26,536 nt of DNA. Source: GCA-002722245 sp038154685. Lineage in GTDB: Bacteria; Bacteroidota; Bacteroidia; Flavobacteriales_C; GCA-002722245. The translations under genes were made by a program, and so were the position numbers. The notes beneath the pieces were generated by a model, which did no database searches, was not told the DNA's origin, and was given only the letters and a program-made list of their open reading frames with translations. Below, in pieces: positions 7,763 through 14,279 of the stretch. The stretch is taken from positions 1 to 26,536 of the forward strand of contig JAYPYW010000042.1 in NCBI GenBank assembly GCA_038154685.1, read 5' to 3'. The number at the start of each line of letters is the position of its first letter. Positions within the stretch are counted from its first letter, which is position 1.

Positions 7763-7772
7763 TTCTCACTGA

Positions 7773-7920
7773 TGCGCGCTTGTGCGCGTACCTATTTTAA
7801 GAAGGACTTGTAGTCCGAATCGAGTAATCGCAGTTAAACTGCTTAGGACCAAACGAACGCGGTGCAACCGCGCACGAGTCAGCTTAAGGTCGATAAACAA
7901 AGATTCCGCAACTAGTGCGG
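7773..7920. repeat. array of five short hairpins in the 7582-7990 spacer
   Basis: Five perfect small stems follow one another in the gene-free region. They are CGCGC-ttgt-GCGCG (7775-7788), GGACT-tgt-AGTCC (7804-7816), GCAGTT-a-AACTGC (7830-7842), CGCGGT-gca-ACCGCG (7858-7872) and CCGCA-actag-TGCGG (7906-7920). They differ in sequence but share short 1-5 nt loops and similar 10-35 nt spacing. This looks like a REP-type palindromic element or a structured transcript. No open frame or transposase is present. Confidence 0.6.
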
Positions 7921-7990
7921 TATACAATAAGCGATTGTTGTCGTGTTAAAAATGGCATCATAGTTGAAATAGGTTATGAAAAATTGACCT

Positions 7991-8962
7991 ATGAAGAAGT
8001 TTAACATTAGTATTTTATCAGCACTTATTTTAATGTGCTTCAGCACAAGTGCTCAAGTAACCTTTAATGATAGAGGATTCATATTACCTATTTCAATAAA
8101 AGATGGAGTGGAACGTTTGGACTCCATTATAGTAAATTCAGCATATGGAGAAAAATCGGTTGAAATTCCTGTTTATTCGAATGACACAATTGTTCAATAT
8201 ACAGGCTCAGGCTTCACATTAGCTCATTCTGATACAACTCGATTATACTTAATTCAAGATAATAATAAGGTGATTTCAAGCTTTGATATAAGTTACTGGA
8301 GTCAATCAAGTTCATCACCTTTCAGTAGATCAGAATACAGATATAAAGAGAATGGGCTATTGGACTCGATAATTACTGAAAGTGGTGTCCTTTTTGCTGG
8401 TAGCGAACGTATTCAGTCTAGATATTTTTCGAAATACACTTACAATGAAAATAATTTAACAGATTACCATACTACTATGATAGTTGATTGGAACAATGAT
8501 ACAACTATAGATACAACAGTATATAAGTATGACGAATTCCAACAATTAATTGAAATGGAGAACATTAATTTTAGTTATAAAACTACTTACGAATACAATG
8601 AAAATGGGAACATATCTAAAATGACAGAATTATTTCATGATGTTTTGAATGATGAATGGATAGAGTTTGCATGGCATACTTACCATTGGAGCCCCTTAAT
8701 GATCACACAATCAAAGTCGATAACAAAAAATGAAGTGGTTTGTTATCCCAGCCCAGCAAAGGATATAATAACATTCGATGGGATGGATGATATAAGCGAA
8801 ATTACTATTATCAATACTAGCGGCCAAGTTTTAACCCAGAGAACTTTATCTGGTTTGTTTGACCAGGTAGAATTAGATGTTTCAAACCTTGCTCCAGGTA
8901 CTTATGTTGCAAGAGTGATAGGGGATGATAGCACCAAAAGTGTCACTTTTATAAAGGAATAA
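7991..8962 (+). CDS. exported protein with type IX secretion sorting domain
   Basis: The 323-residue protein has a signal peptide (MKKFNISILSALILMCFSTSAQ, cut near residue 21). Its middle region contains repeated motifs of the form Y-Y-EN-G-L/I (YRYKENGLLDSI, YTYNENNLTDY, YKYDEFQQLIEM, YEYNENGNISKM), which resemble YD/RHS-like beta repeats. The last about 75 residues carry the type A sorting signal: VVCYPSPAKDIITFDG, an ITIINTSGQVL strand, then LDVSNLAPGTYVARVIGDD and a basic end. Such proteins cross the outer membrane by T9SS and are usually anchored to the surface. The role of this cargo is unknown. It is monocistronic, ending before two terminators. Confidence 0.85.
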   Translation: MKKFNISILSALILMCFSTSAQVTFNDRGFILPISIKDGVERLDSIIVNSAYGEKSVEIPVYSNDTIVQYTGSGFTLAHSDTTRLYLIQDNNKVISSFDISYWSQSSSSPFSRSEYRYKENGLLDSIITESGVLFAGSERIQSRYFSKYTYNENNLTDYHTTMIVDWNNDTTIDTTVYKYDEFQQLIEMENINFSYKTTYEYNENGNISKMTELFHDVLNDEWIEFAWHTYHWSPLMITQSKSITKNEVVCYPSPAKDIITFDGMDDISEITIINTSGQVLTQRTLSGLFDQVELDVSNLAPGTYVARVIGDDSTKSVTFIKE

Positions 8963-9030
8963 ACTCAGGAATTGTAGCCGATTTACCTTTTTAATTAAAT
9001 TAAAAAAAGAGTAGCTCACATTTTTTAGAA

Positions 9031-9060
9031 ATGAGATTGCTTCATTCTTCGCAATGACGT
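9031..9060. repeat. short palindromic intergenic repeat (GATTGC...GCAATGACG)
   Basis: GAGATTGCTTCATTCTTCGC followed by AATGACG contains the inverted pair ATTGC/GCAAT. From memory, close variants of this motif are common between genes in many Bacteroidota genomes; only one copy is in this window. Confidence 0.4.
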
Positions 9061-9086
9061 TAGCGTGTTATAGATGATGAAAATAG

Positions 9087-9115
9087 AAAACCCTAAGCTT
9101 TTGCTTAGGGTTTTT
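9087..9115 (+). terminator. strong bidirectional terminator after the T9SS gene
   Basis: AAAACCCTAAGC (9087-9098) and GCTTAGGGTTTT (9103-9114) form a perfect 12-bp stem with a TTTT loop, with A-runs on one side and T-runs on the other. It can serve the rightward T9SS gene. Confidence 0.8.
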
Positions 9116-9140
9116 AATATAATCTGCGAAATTTATTACC

Positions 9141-9162
9141 AAAAGCCTTTTGTAGGCTTTTT
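9141..9162 (-). terminator. terminator of the his operon
   Basis: AAAAGCCT (9141-9148) and AGGCTTTT (9154-9161) form a perfect 8-bp stem with a 5-nt loop. On the minus strand it lies about 80 bp after the hisB stop, with T-rich flanks, and it probably ends the his message. Confidence 0.65.
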
Positions 9163-9180
9163 CCTCTAAATATCATTTGT

Positions 9181-9266
9181 GCGACCTTAACAAGTCATCA
9201 ATCCCAATAATTACATAATCCCTTTAATCTGTGTGAGACCTAAAGAGTCCCCTTCGTTGAAGGTAA
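9181..9266. repeat. hisB 3' end plus downstream segment, duplicated at 7684-7762
   Basis: This 86-bp segment contains the final nine hisB codons and about 60 bp beyond the stop. It ends in a partial copy of the dispersed repeat (ATTGATGACTTGTTAAGGTC on the minus strand), which then diverges. It is the apparent source of the 7684-7762 copy. Confidence 0.7.
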
Positions 9267-10379
9267 CACCAAATGTTCTGGGTCTCTACGAATAGCCATT
9301 TTGATAGCTCTGGCTAAGGCTTTGAAGATTCCTTCTATTTTGTGGTGTTCATTGTCGCCTTCGGCTTTGATATTTAGGTTGGAAAGCGACGTGTCTGAGA
9401 AGGATTTAAAGAAGTGCAGGAACATTTCTGTTGGCATTTCTCCGATCATTTCTCTTTTGAACTCAGCGTCCCAAACCATCCATGGGCGTCCACCAAAATC
9501 TAGGGCTACTTGGCAAAGGCAGTCGTCCATTGGTAATGAGTATCCGTAGCGCTCGATTCCAATTTTGTTACCTAATGCTTTTTTGAAGGCTTCTCCCAAG
9601 GCTAGGGCAGTGTCTTCAATTGTATGATGCTCGTCGATTTCTAAATCACCGTTTACGTGTACTTTTAAATCTACTCCCGAGTGCTTAGCGATTTGATCCA
9701 GCATGTGATCGAAGAAACCTAATCCGGTTTTCATGTCTCCTTTACCAGTTCCATCTAAGTCTAACTCAATTTCAATTGAAGTTTCTTTTGTTTCACGAAC
9801 TACCGATGCTTTGCGCTCTCCAGCAGCAAGGTGTAAGTAGATGTCCTTCCAGTCGGTTGTTTCGATAGCGATACACTCACGTACATCTTCAACACGACCA
9901 GCTATTTCCTCTAATCCTTTTTCATCTTCGTGATTAATCCAGATGGCTTTAGCTCCTAAGTTTTTAGCTAATTCTACATCGGTAATACGATCACCAATTA
10001 CGTAAGAGTTGGCTAGGTCGTATTCACCAGTCATGTATTTAGCTTCTAACAGTCCAGTACGAGGTTTACGTGTAGGCGCATTTTCGTGCGGGAAAGTCTT
10101 GTCTACAAGAATTTCATCAAACTTGATCCCTTCCCCTTCAAAAGCTTTTAACATAGCATTTTGAGGAGGGTGGAAGGTGTGCTCAGGAAAAGAATCGGTT
10201 CCTAAACCGTCCTGGTTGGTTACCATAACGATTTCGAAATCCATTTTCCTTACAATTTCTCCCAACCAACGGAATACACCAGGGTAGAATTCCAATTTCT
10301 CTAATGAGTCTAATTGGTAATCGAATGGTTGTTCTATAACTAAAGTTCCGTCTCTATCACTGAATAATGCTTTGTTCAT
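9240..10379 (-). CDS. hisB: bifunctional histidinol-phosphatase / imidazoleglycerol-phosphate dehydratase
   Basis: The 379-residue fusion has an N-terminal HAD phosphatase (1 to about 170) and a C-terminal IGP dehydratase (about 190-379). Phosphatase residues are D8 and D10 (FSDRDGTL), the T/N pair in MVTNQDG, K105 (TRKP) and D130/D134. Dehydratase metal motifs are FFDHMLDQIAKHSG (around H225), DEHHTIED (249-256) and DNEHHKIEG (342-350). The C-terminus LPSTKGTL is family-typical. It catalyses the sixth and eighth steps of histidine synthesis. The E. coli-type Cys/His zinc cluster before RKP is absent; here the loop reads DKTFPHENAPT with no cysteine. It is the last gene of the leftward his cluster, 118 bp after hisC across a hairpin repeat. 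Confidence 0.97.
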   Translation of the reverse strand: MNKALFSDRDGTLVIEQPFDYQLDSLEKLEFYPGVFRWLGEIVRKMDFEIVMVTNQDGLGTDSFPEHTFHPPQNAMLKAFEGEGIKFDEILVDKTFPHENAPTRKPRTGLLEAKYMTGEYDLANSYVIGDRITDVELAKNLGAKAIWINHEDEKGLEEIAGRVEDVRECIAIETTDWKDIYLHLAAGERKASVVRETKETSIEIELDLDGTGKGDMKTGLGFFDHMLDQIAKHSGVDLKVHVNGDLEIDEHHTIEDTALALGEAFKKALGNKIGIERYGYSLPMDDCLCQVALDFGGRPWMVWDAEFKREMIGEMPTEMFLHFFKSFSDTSLSNLNIKAEGDNEHHKIEGIFKALARAIKMAIRRDPEHLVLPSTKGTL

Positions 10380-10415
10380 TTTCTGATTTTATTTGCCGCT
10401 TTACTTTTTCTCGCC

Positions 10416-10489
10416 CTTCGACTCCGCTCAGGATGACGAAAAAGTAGAAGGTCCGTCCGCGCGCTGTGTCATGCTGAGCGGAGTCGAAG
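10416..10489. repeat. long hairpin repeat in the hisC-hisB spacer
   Basis: The arms 10416-10437 and 10468-10489 are 22 bp each and complementary at 21 positions (CTTCGACTCCGCTCAGgATGAC against its inverse). The loop is GC-rich. A second copy lies at 11570-11640, and similarity extends about 20 bp to the left of both (GCCGCTTT-CTTTTTC). The element fills most of the spacer inside the operon. The CTTCGACTCCGCTCAG motif is, from memory, widespread in intergenic regions of Bacteroidota. Confidence 0.85.
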
Positions 10490-10497
10490 CACGTGCG

Positions 10498-11535
10498 TTA
10501 TATCAATTCTTTAAGTGCTGCAAGCAGCTTTTCATTTTCTTTTGGAGTACCTACGGTGATACGTAGACAATCCTCACACAACGTTACTGTTGAGCGATTA
10601 CGCACAATGATTGATTTCTCAACCAACTTGTCGTAAATATCTGATGCATCATCAATCTTCACCAATAAGAAGTTTGCGTCACTTCTGTAAATGTGACGAA
10701 CTGTTTCTAGTTCGGCTAGTGCTTGTCCTAGTTTAACTCTTTCGGCTAGGATAATATCAACTGCTTCGTTTTTCTCTTCAAGGTGCCCTAAAGCATCTAA
10801 AGCCTTTTCTTGCGTTAAGGTATTGATGTTGTAAGGCGGTTTAACCTTGTTAAGTACAGTAATGATTTCCTTTGAAGCGAATCCCATTCCTAAACGTAAT
10901 CCAGCTAATCCCCAGGCTTTACTGAAGGTTTGCATTACAAATAAGTTAGGGTGGAAGTCTAGGAAGTCAATCCAGCTTTGTGAATCACTGAAATCAATAT
11001 AAGCCTCATCAACTACCACAATTCCTTTAAACGAGTTTAAAACTCTTGTCATAGCCTCTGGATCCAAAGTATTCCCAGTTGGGTTGTTTGGAGAACAGAA
11101 CCATATGATTTTAGTGTTGTCGTTGATAGTCTCTAATAACTTAGGCTCATCAATTTCGAAATCAGGTGTTAAGGAAACCTTAGTAGCCTTAACGTTATTG
11201 ATATCTGCCGATACCTGATACATTCCGTATGTAGGAGGTAATATGATTACTTCATCCTGTCCAGGCTCACAGAAAGCACGGAATAACAAATCGATTACTT
11301 CATCACTTCCATTCCCAAGGATTATTCTATCCTCACGAACATTTTTGATGTCGGCAATTCTTGCTTTTAGGTCCTGTTGATAAGGGTCTGGGTATCTATT
11401 CAAACCAGTATCAAAAGGGTTTTCGTTAGCGTCCAAATAAACTTCTGCTTTACCTGTAAACTCGTCTCTAGCAGAAGAGTAAGGCTTTAAAGCAGCAATG
11501 CTTGGGCGTAATATTGTATTTAAATCAAAGCTCAT
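10498..11535 (-). CDS. hisC: histidinol-phosphate aminotransferase
   Basis: The 345-residue protein is a fold-type I PLP aminotransferase. Visible motifs are the N-terminal LDANENP, GNGSDEVIDLL (cofactor phosphate region), WFCSPNNPTGN, VVVDEAYIDF (the Asp that contacts the pyridine nitrogen), and the Schiff-base lysine K206 in TFSKAWGLAGLRLG. The C-terminal arginine for substrate carboxylate is in DCLRITVG. It makes histidinol phosphate from imidazole acetol-phosphate with glutamate as donor. It lies between hisD and hisB, separated from both by copies of the same hairpin repeat. Length and start (MSFDLNTILRPSI) are normal for the family. Confidence 0.96.
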   Translation of the reverse strand: MSFDLNTILRPSIAALKPYSSARDEFTGKAEVYLDANENPFDTGLNRYPDPYQQDLKARIADIKNVREDRIILGNGSDEVIDLLFRAFCEPGQDEVIILPPTYGMYQVSADINNVKATKVSLTPDFEIDEPKLLETINDNTKIIWFCSPNNPTGNTLDPEAMTRVLNSFKGIVVVDEAYIDFSDSQSWIDFLDFHPNLFVMQTFSKAWGLAGLRLGMGFASKEIITVLNKVKPPYNINTLTQEKALDALGHLEEKNEAVDIILAERVKLGQALAELETVRHIYRSDANFLLVKIDDASDIYDKLVEKSIIVRNRSTVTLCEDCLRITVGTPKENEKLLAALKELI

Positions 11536-11569
11536 TTTCTTAGCTCTTTTCCGCTTTCTTTTTCTTGCC

Positions 11570-11640
11570 CTTCGACTCCGCTCAGGATGACGAAAAAGAA
11601 TAGCTCCGTCCGCGGGTTGTCATGCTGAGCGGAGTCGAAG
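11570..11640. repeat. long hairpin repeat in the hisD-hisC spacer
   Basis: The arms 11570-11591 and 11619-11640 have the same 22-bp sequences as those at 10416-10489, again with one mismatch. The loop differs in length and sequence but keeps CTCCGTCCGCG. Both copies have the same orientation relative to the operon. Confidence 0.85.
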
Positions 11641-11652
11641 CGCGTGCGGCTG

Positions 11653-12936
11653 TTATTTTAATTCATTCAATCGAAGTGTTACGGCGTTTTTATGCGCGAA
11701 TAACTCTTCTGCTTCAGCCATTACCTCGATGATTGGGCCTAATGACCTTAAACCATCCTGACTGATTCTCTGGTAAGTAATCTTCTTAGTGTATGAATCC
11801 AAAGAAACACCACTGTAAGACTTAGCATACCCGTTAGTTGGCAATGTATGGTTTGTTCCAGAAGCGTAATCACCAGCTGACTCAGGAGTATAGTTTCCTA
11901 AGAAAACACTTCCCGCGTTGGTTACTTCGTTAATGAACAAGTCTTCGTTTTTAGCCCCGATGATTAAGTGCTCAGGACCGTATTCGTTAATTAACTCTAA
12001 TGCTTCAGCTTCGTTTTTCATTAAGATGTAAACCGAATTATCTAAAGCTTTAGCAGCAATCTCTTTACGAGGTAAGTCAGCTAATTGCTTTTCTACAGCA
12101 GCTTTTACATCATCAATCAAACTCTCTACACAAGTAACAAAAACAACTTGTGAATCCGCACCATGTTCAGCTTGTGAAAGTAGGTCGGATGCAATGAAAT
12201 CTGGATTACCAGTTTCGTCACCATAAACCAACACTTCTGATGGTCCTGCAGGCATATCGATTGCCACACCATCAAGGCTTGCCATTTGTTTAGCAGCAGT
12301 AACATATTGGTTACCTGGCCCGAAGATTTTATAAACCTGAGGAACTGATTCTGACCCGTAAGTCATTGCTCCAATAGCCTGAATTCCACCAAGTTTAAAA
12401 ACTTTAGTACAACCAACGCTTGAAGCTGCGTAAAGAATGGCAGGATTGATTTTTCCTTCCTTATTTGGAGGCGTACAAAGCACGATTTCCTTACATCCAG
12501 CAATCTTTGCAGGAATAGCTAACATCAATACAGTAGAGAATAAAGGAGCAGATCCACCAGGGATATATAACCCCACTTTTTCAATAGGTGTTACCTTTCT
12601 CCAGCACTCAACACCAGGTTGAGTTTCTACCTTTTCCTCCTTAGCTTCTTGAGCTTTATGGAAGTTAAATATGTTTTGAGCTGCATTATCAATGGCAGCT
12701 TTTAATTCGTTAGGTGTGTTTACTTCAGCTTCAGCTAATTCAGCTTCAGTAACCTGAAGAGAATCTAACTCAGCACCATCAAACTTCTTAGTGAAAGCCT
12801 TTAAGGCCTCATCACCGTTAGCTTTTATCTCATCGAAAACACCAGAAACAATAGTTTCAAGATTTGCTTTCTCCTGAACCGGTCTCTTTAATATTTCCTC
12901 CCAATCTTTCTTCTCTGGAAATTTTACAAATTCCAT
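11653..12936 (-). CDS. hisD: histidinol dehydrogenase
   Basis: The 427-residue enzyme oxidises histidinol to histidine in two NAD-dependent, zinc-assisted steps, the last of the pathway. Visible motifs are YIPGGSAPLFSTVLMLAIPA, GGIQAIGAMTYG, GPGNQYVTAAKQ, DMPAGPSEVLV, SQAEHGADSQ (zinc/substrate His), the catalytic Glu-His in YGPEHLIIG, and TNHTLPTNGYAKSYSGVS. The longest reading starts at TTG 12942, but ATG 12936 (MEFVKFPEKKDW) is the better start. Length is normal. It is the second gene of the operon, 39 bp after hisG. Confidence 0.97.
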   Translation of the reverse strand: MEFVKFPEKKDWEEILKRPVQEKANLETIVSGVFDEIKANGDEALKAFTKKFDGAELDSLQVTEAELAEAEVNTPNELKAAIDNAAQNIFNFHKAQEAKEEKVETQPGVECWRKVTPIEKVGLYIPGGSAPLFSTVLMLAIPAKIAGCKEIVLCTPPNKEGKINPAILYAASSVGCTKVFKLGGIQAIGAMTYGSESVPQVYKIFGPGNQYVTAAKQMASLDGVAIDMPAGPSEVLVYGDETGNPDFIASDLLSQAEHGADSQVVFVTCVESLIDDVKAAVEKQLADLPRKEIAAKALDNSVYILMKNEAEALELINEYGPEHLIIGAKNEDLFINEVTNAGSVFLGNYTPESAGDYASGTNHTLPTNGYAKSYSGVSLDSYTKKITYQRISQDGLRSLGPIIEVMAEAEELFAHKNAVTLRLNELK

Positions 12937-12975
12937 AATCAAACTATTATCTGTTGTCTGTAATCCGTTATCTAA

Positions 12976-13836
12976 TTAAAGCACCATTTTCTCGATAGGA
13001 ACAATTAAGATTCCTTCAGCTCCATGAGCTTTTAATTCATCGATGTTGTTCCAGAAATCTCCTTCCTTAATAACCGAATGAACTGAACTCCAACCTTCTT
13101 GTGCTAATGGCAACACTGTAGGGGATTTCATTCCTGGTAATGCAGCGATGATATCATCTAACTTATCGTTTGGTGCATTTAATAACACATACTTGTTCTT
13201 TTTTGCTGCCTGAACAGCATTGATTCTGAACATTAGCTTGTCTAGTAATTCTTTCTTCTCACCAGATAAACCAGGAGTAGCTACTAAAGCCGCTTCTGAG
13301 AAAAGAATCTCATCACACTCTTTTAAACCATTTTTGAAAAGGGTAGAACCAGATGAAACTAAATCGCAAATACCATCAGCTAATCCAATATTGGGAGCGA
13401 TTTCAACTGAACCAGAAATAACGTGGATTTCAGCGTTGATTCCTTTTTTGTCTAAGTACTGTTGTAAAGTAACAGGGTAAGATGTAGCAATCTTTTTCCC
13501 TTCGAAGTACTCAACACCAGGATAATCAACATCTTTAGGCACTGCTAAAGAAAGTTTACACTTAGAGAATCCTAATTTTTCAACGATATCTAATCCGCCA
13601 CCTTTTTCGATAACAGTGTTTTCACCAAGAATAGCAATATCAGCAACACCATCCTTAACATAGTTAGGAATGTCCGAGTTTCTTAAGAATAATAACTCAG
13701 CAGGGAAGGTATGAGAAGTAACTTTTAACTGGTCGCGACCATTGTTAAACTTAACTCCACACTTTTTTAGAAGGTCGATAGATTCTTCGTTTAATCTCCC
13801 TTTTTTCTGAACTGCAATTTTTAAAGTTTCTCCCAT
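12976..13836 (-). CDS. hisG: ATP phosphoribosyltransferase, long form
   Basis: The 286-residue protein condenses ATP and PRPP in the first, committed step of histidine synthesis. Key stretches are the N-terminal IAVQKKGRLNEES, VADIAILGENTV, and the PRPP-binding loop within LADGICDLVSSGSTL. The last about 70 residues form the ACT-like regulatory domain of the long form (HisG-L), so the enzyme should be feedback-inhibited by histidine and need no HisZ partner. It is the first structural gene, 21 bp after the attenuator hairpin, and so is controlled by both transcription attenuation and allostery. Confidence 0.97.
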   Translation of the reverse strand: MGETLKIAVQKKGRLNEESIDLLKKCGVKFNNGRDQLKVTSHTFPAELLFLRNSDIPNYVKDGVADIAILGENTVIEKGGGLDIVEKLGFSKCKLSLAVPKDVDYPGVEYFEGKKIATSYPVTLQQYLDKKGINAEIHVISGSVEIAPNIGLADGICDLVSSGSTLFKNGLKECDEILFSEAALVATPGLSGEKKELLDKLMFRINAVQAAKKNKYVLLNAPNDKLDDIIAALPGMKSPTVLPLAQEGWSSVHSVIKEGDFWNNIDELKAHGAEGILIVPIEKMVL

Positions 13837-13858
13837 TTTAATTGGTTGTTATAAAAGT

Positions 13859-13884
13859 AAAAAGCCACGCTAGTTAGCGTGGCT
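13859..13884 (-). terminator. his operon attenuator (intrinsic terminator)
   Basis: On the minus strand AGCCACGCTA and TAGCGTGGCT form a perfect 10-bp stem with a 2-nt AC turn (13863-13884), followed by TTTTACTTTTAT. It lies between the leader peptide and hisG, ending 23 bp before the hisG start codon, so transcription stops before the operon unless the hairpin is disrupted. Confidence 0.88.
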
Positions 13885-13923
13885 CGTTTCTATATTTTAT
13901 GCATACAAAATCATTGCCTCGCT
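13876..13923 (-). promoter_or_regulatory. predicted antiterminator pairing of the his attenuator
   Basis: AGCGAGGC on the minus strand (13923 down to 13916), overlapping the leader peptide stop codon, can pair with GCCACGCT (13883 down to 13876), the ascending arm of the terminator, at 7 of 8 positions. A ribosome at the leader stop would cover AGCGAGGC and let the terminator form; one stalled on the His codons 18-33 nt upstream would leave it free. This is the classic attenuation geometry; the pairing is my inference. Confidence 0.7.
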
Positions 13924-13970
13924 TATCGAAGGTTAGTTAAATGATGATGTATGTGTTGGTTCATTTTCAT
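13923..13970 (-). CDS. hisL: his operon leader peptide, 15 aa
   Basis: On the minus strand ATG at 13970 opens MKMNQHIHHHLTNLR, ended by TAA at 13923-13925. Four of five consecutive codons (13955-13941) are His: CAC, then ATA, then CAT CAT CAT. It lies 86 bp upstream of hisG between a consensus promoter and a terminator hairpin, which defines it functionally as the attenuation leader. A second ATG (13964-13962) could also initiate translation. It is too short for normal gene finders. Confidence 0.88.
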   Translation of the reverse strand: MKMNQHIHHHLTNLR

Positions 13971-13978
13971 GACTAAGA

Positions 13979-14008
13979 CAAAGATAATGCTTTTTCTTTT
14001 TTCCTCAA
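13979..14008 (-). promoter_or_regulatory. promoter of the his operon
   Basis: On the minus strand TTG (14008-14006), exactly 19 nt, then TATCTTTG (13986-13979) matches the Bacteroidota -33/-7 consensus perfectly. The -7 element ends only 8 nt before the leader peptide ATG, implying a leaderless or almost leaderless message. Upstream of -33 is a tandem 9-bp A/T-rich repeat (GATTAAATG twice, 14011-14028). Confidence 0.82.
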
Positions 14009-14068
14009 CAGATTAAATGGATTAAATGATTAATAAGATGTCCTTTGACTAGATGACGAATTTTATCT

Positions 14069-14168
14069 CCCACAGATCTCACAGACTTTCACAGATCAAA
14101 ACTGAACTTGATGTAATTATACAGCTTTGTTGTTTATTAAAATCTGGGGGATCTGCGAGATCTGCGGG
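14069..14168. repeat. CACAGAT-type inverted repeat between his and htrA
   Basis: CCCACAGATCTCACAGA (14069-14085) and TCTGCGAGATCTGCGGG (14152-14168) are inverted copies with two mismatches, 66 bp apart; a further TTTCACAGATC follows the left arm. The motif resembles the dispersed repeat at 6097-6145. The gene-free region 13987-14279 holds this element, the his promoter and the htrA terminator, nothing else seen. Confidence 0.6.
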
Positions 14169-14174
14169 CGGTAT

Positions 14175-14210
14175 AAAAGAAAACCCTCCTCAGCGGGTGC
14201 TGGGGAGGGT
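14175..14210 (-). terminator. terminator of the Do-protease gene
   Basis: ACCCTCCTCAGC (14183-14194) and GCTGGGGAGGGT (14199-14210) form a 12-bp stem with one G-T pair and a GGGT loop. On the minus strand it is followed by TTTTCTTTTAT. It lies 70 bp after the protease stop. Confidence 0.82.
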
Positions 14211-14279
14211 GAGAACAACATAAACCGTATTGGTTTTAAAAGGTATTAACCAGTTACGACTAATTGAGAACAAACTTCT

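Noticed and set aside
7800..7880. tRNA-like hairpins in the 7.8 kb spacer
   Set aside because: No cloverleaf can be drawn: there is no acceptor stem pairing and no GTTCGA-type T loop at the right distance.
14069..14168. Possible CRISPR-like repeats (CACAGAT words)
   Set aside because: Units are short, irregularly spaced and partly inverted, with no constant spacer length and no cas genes.
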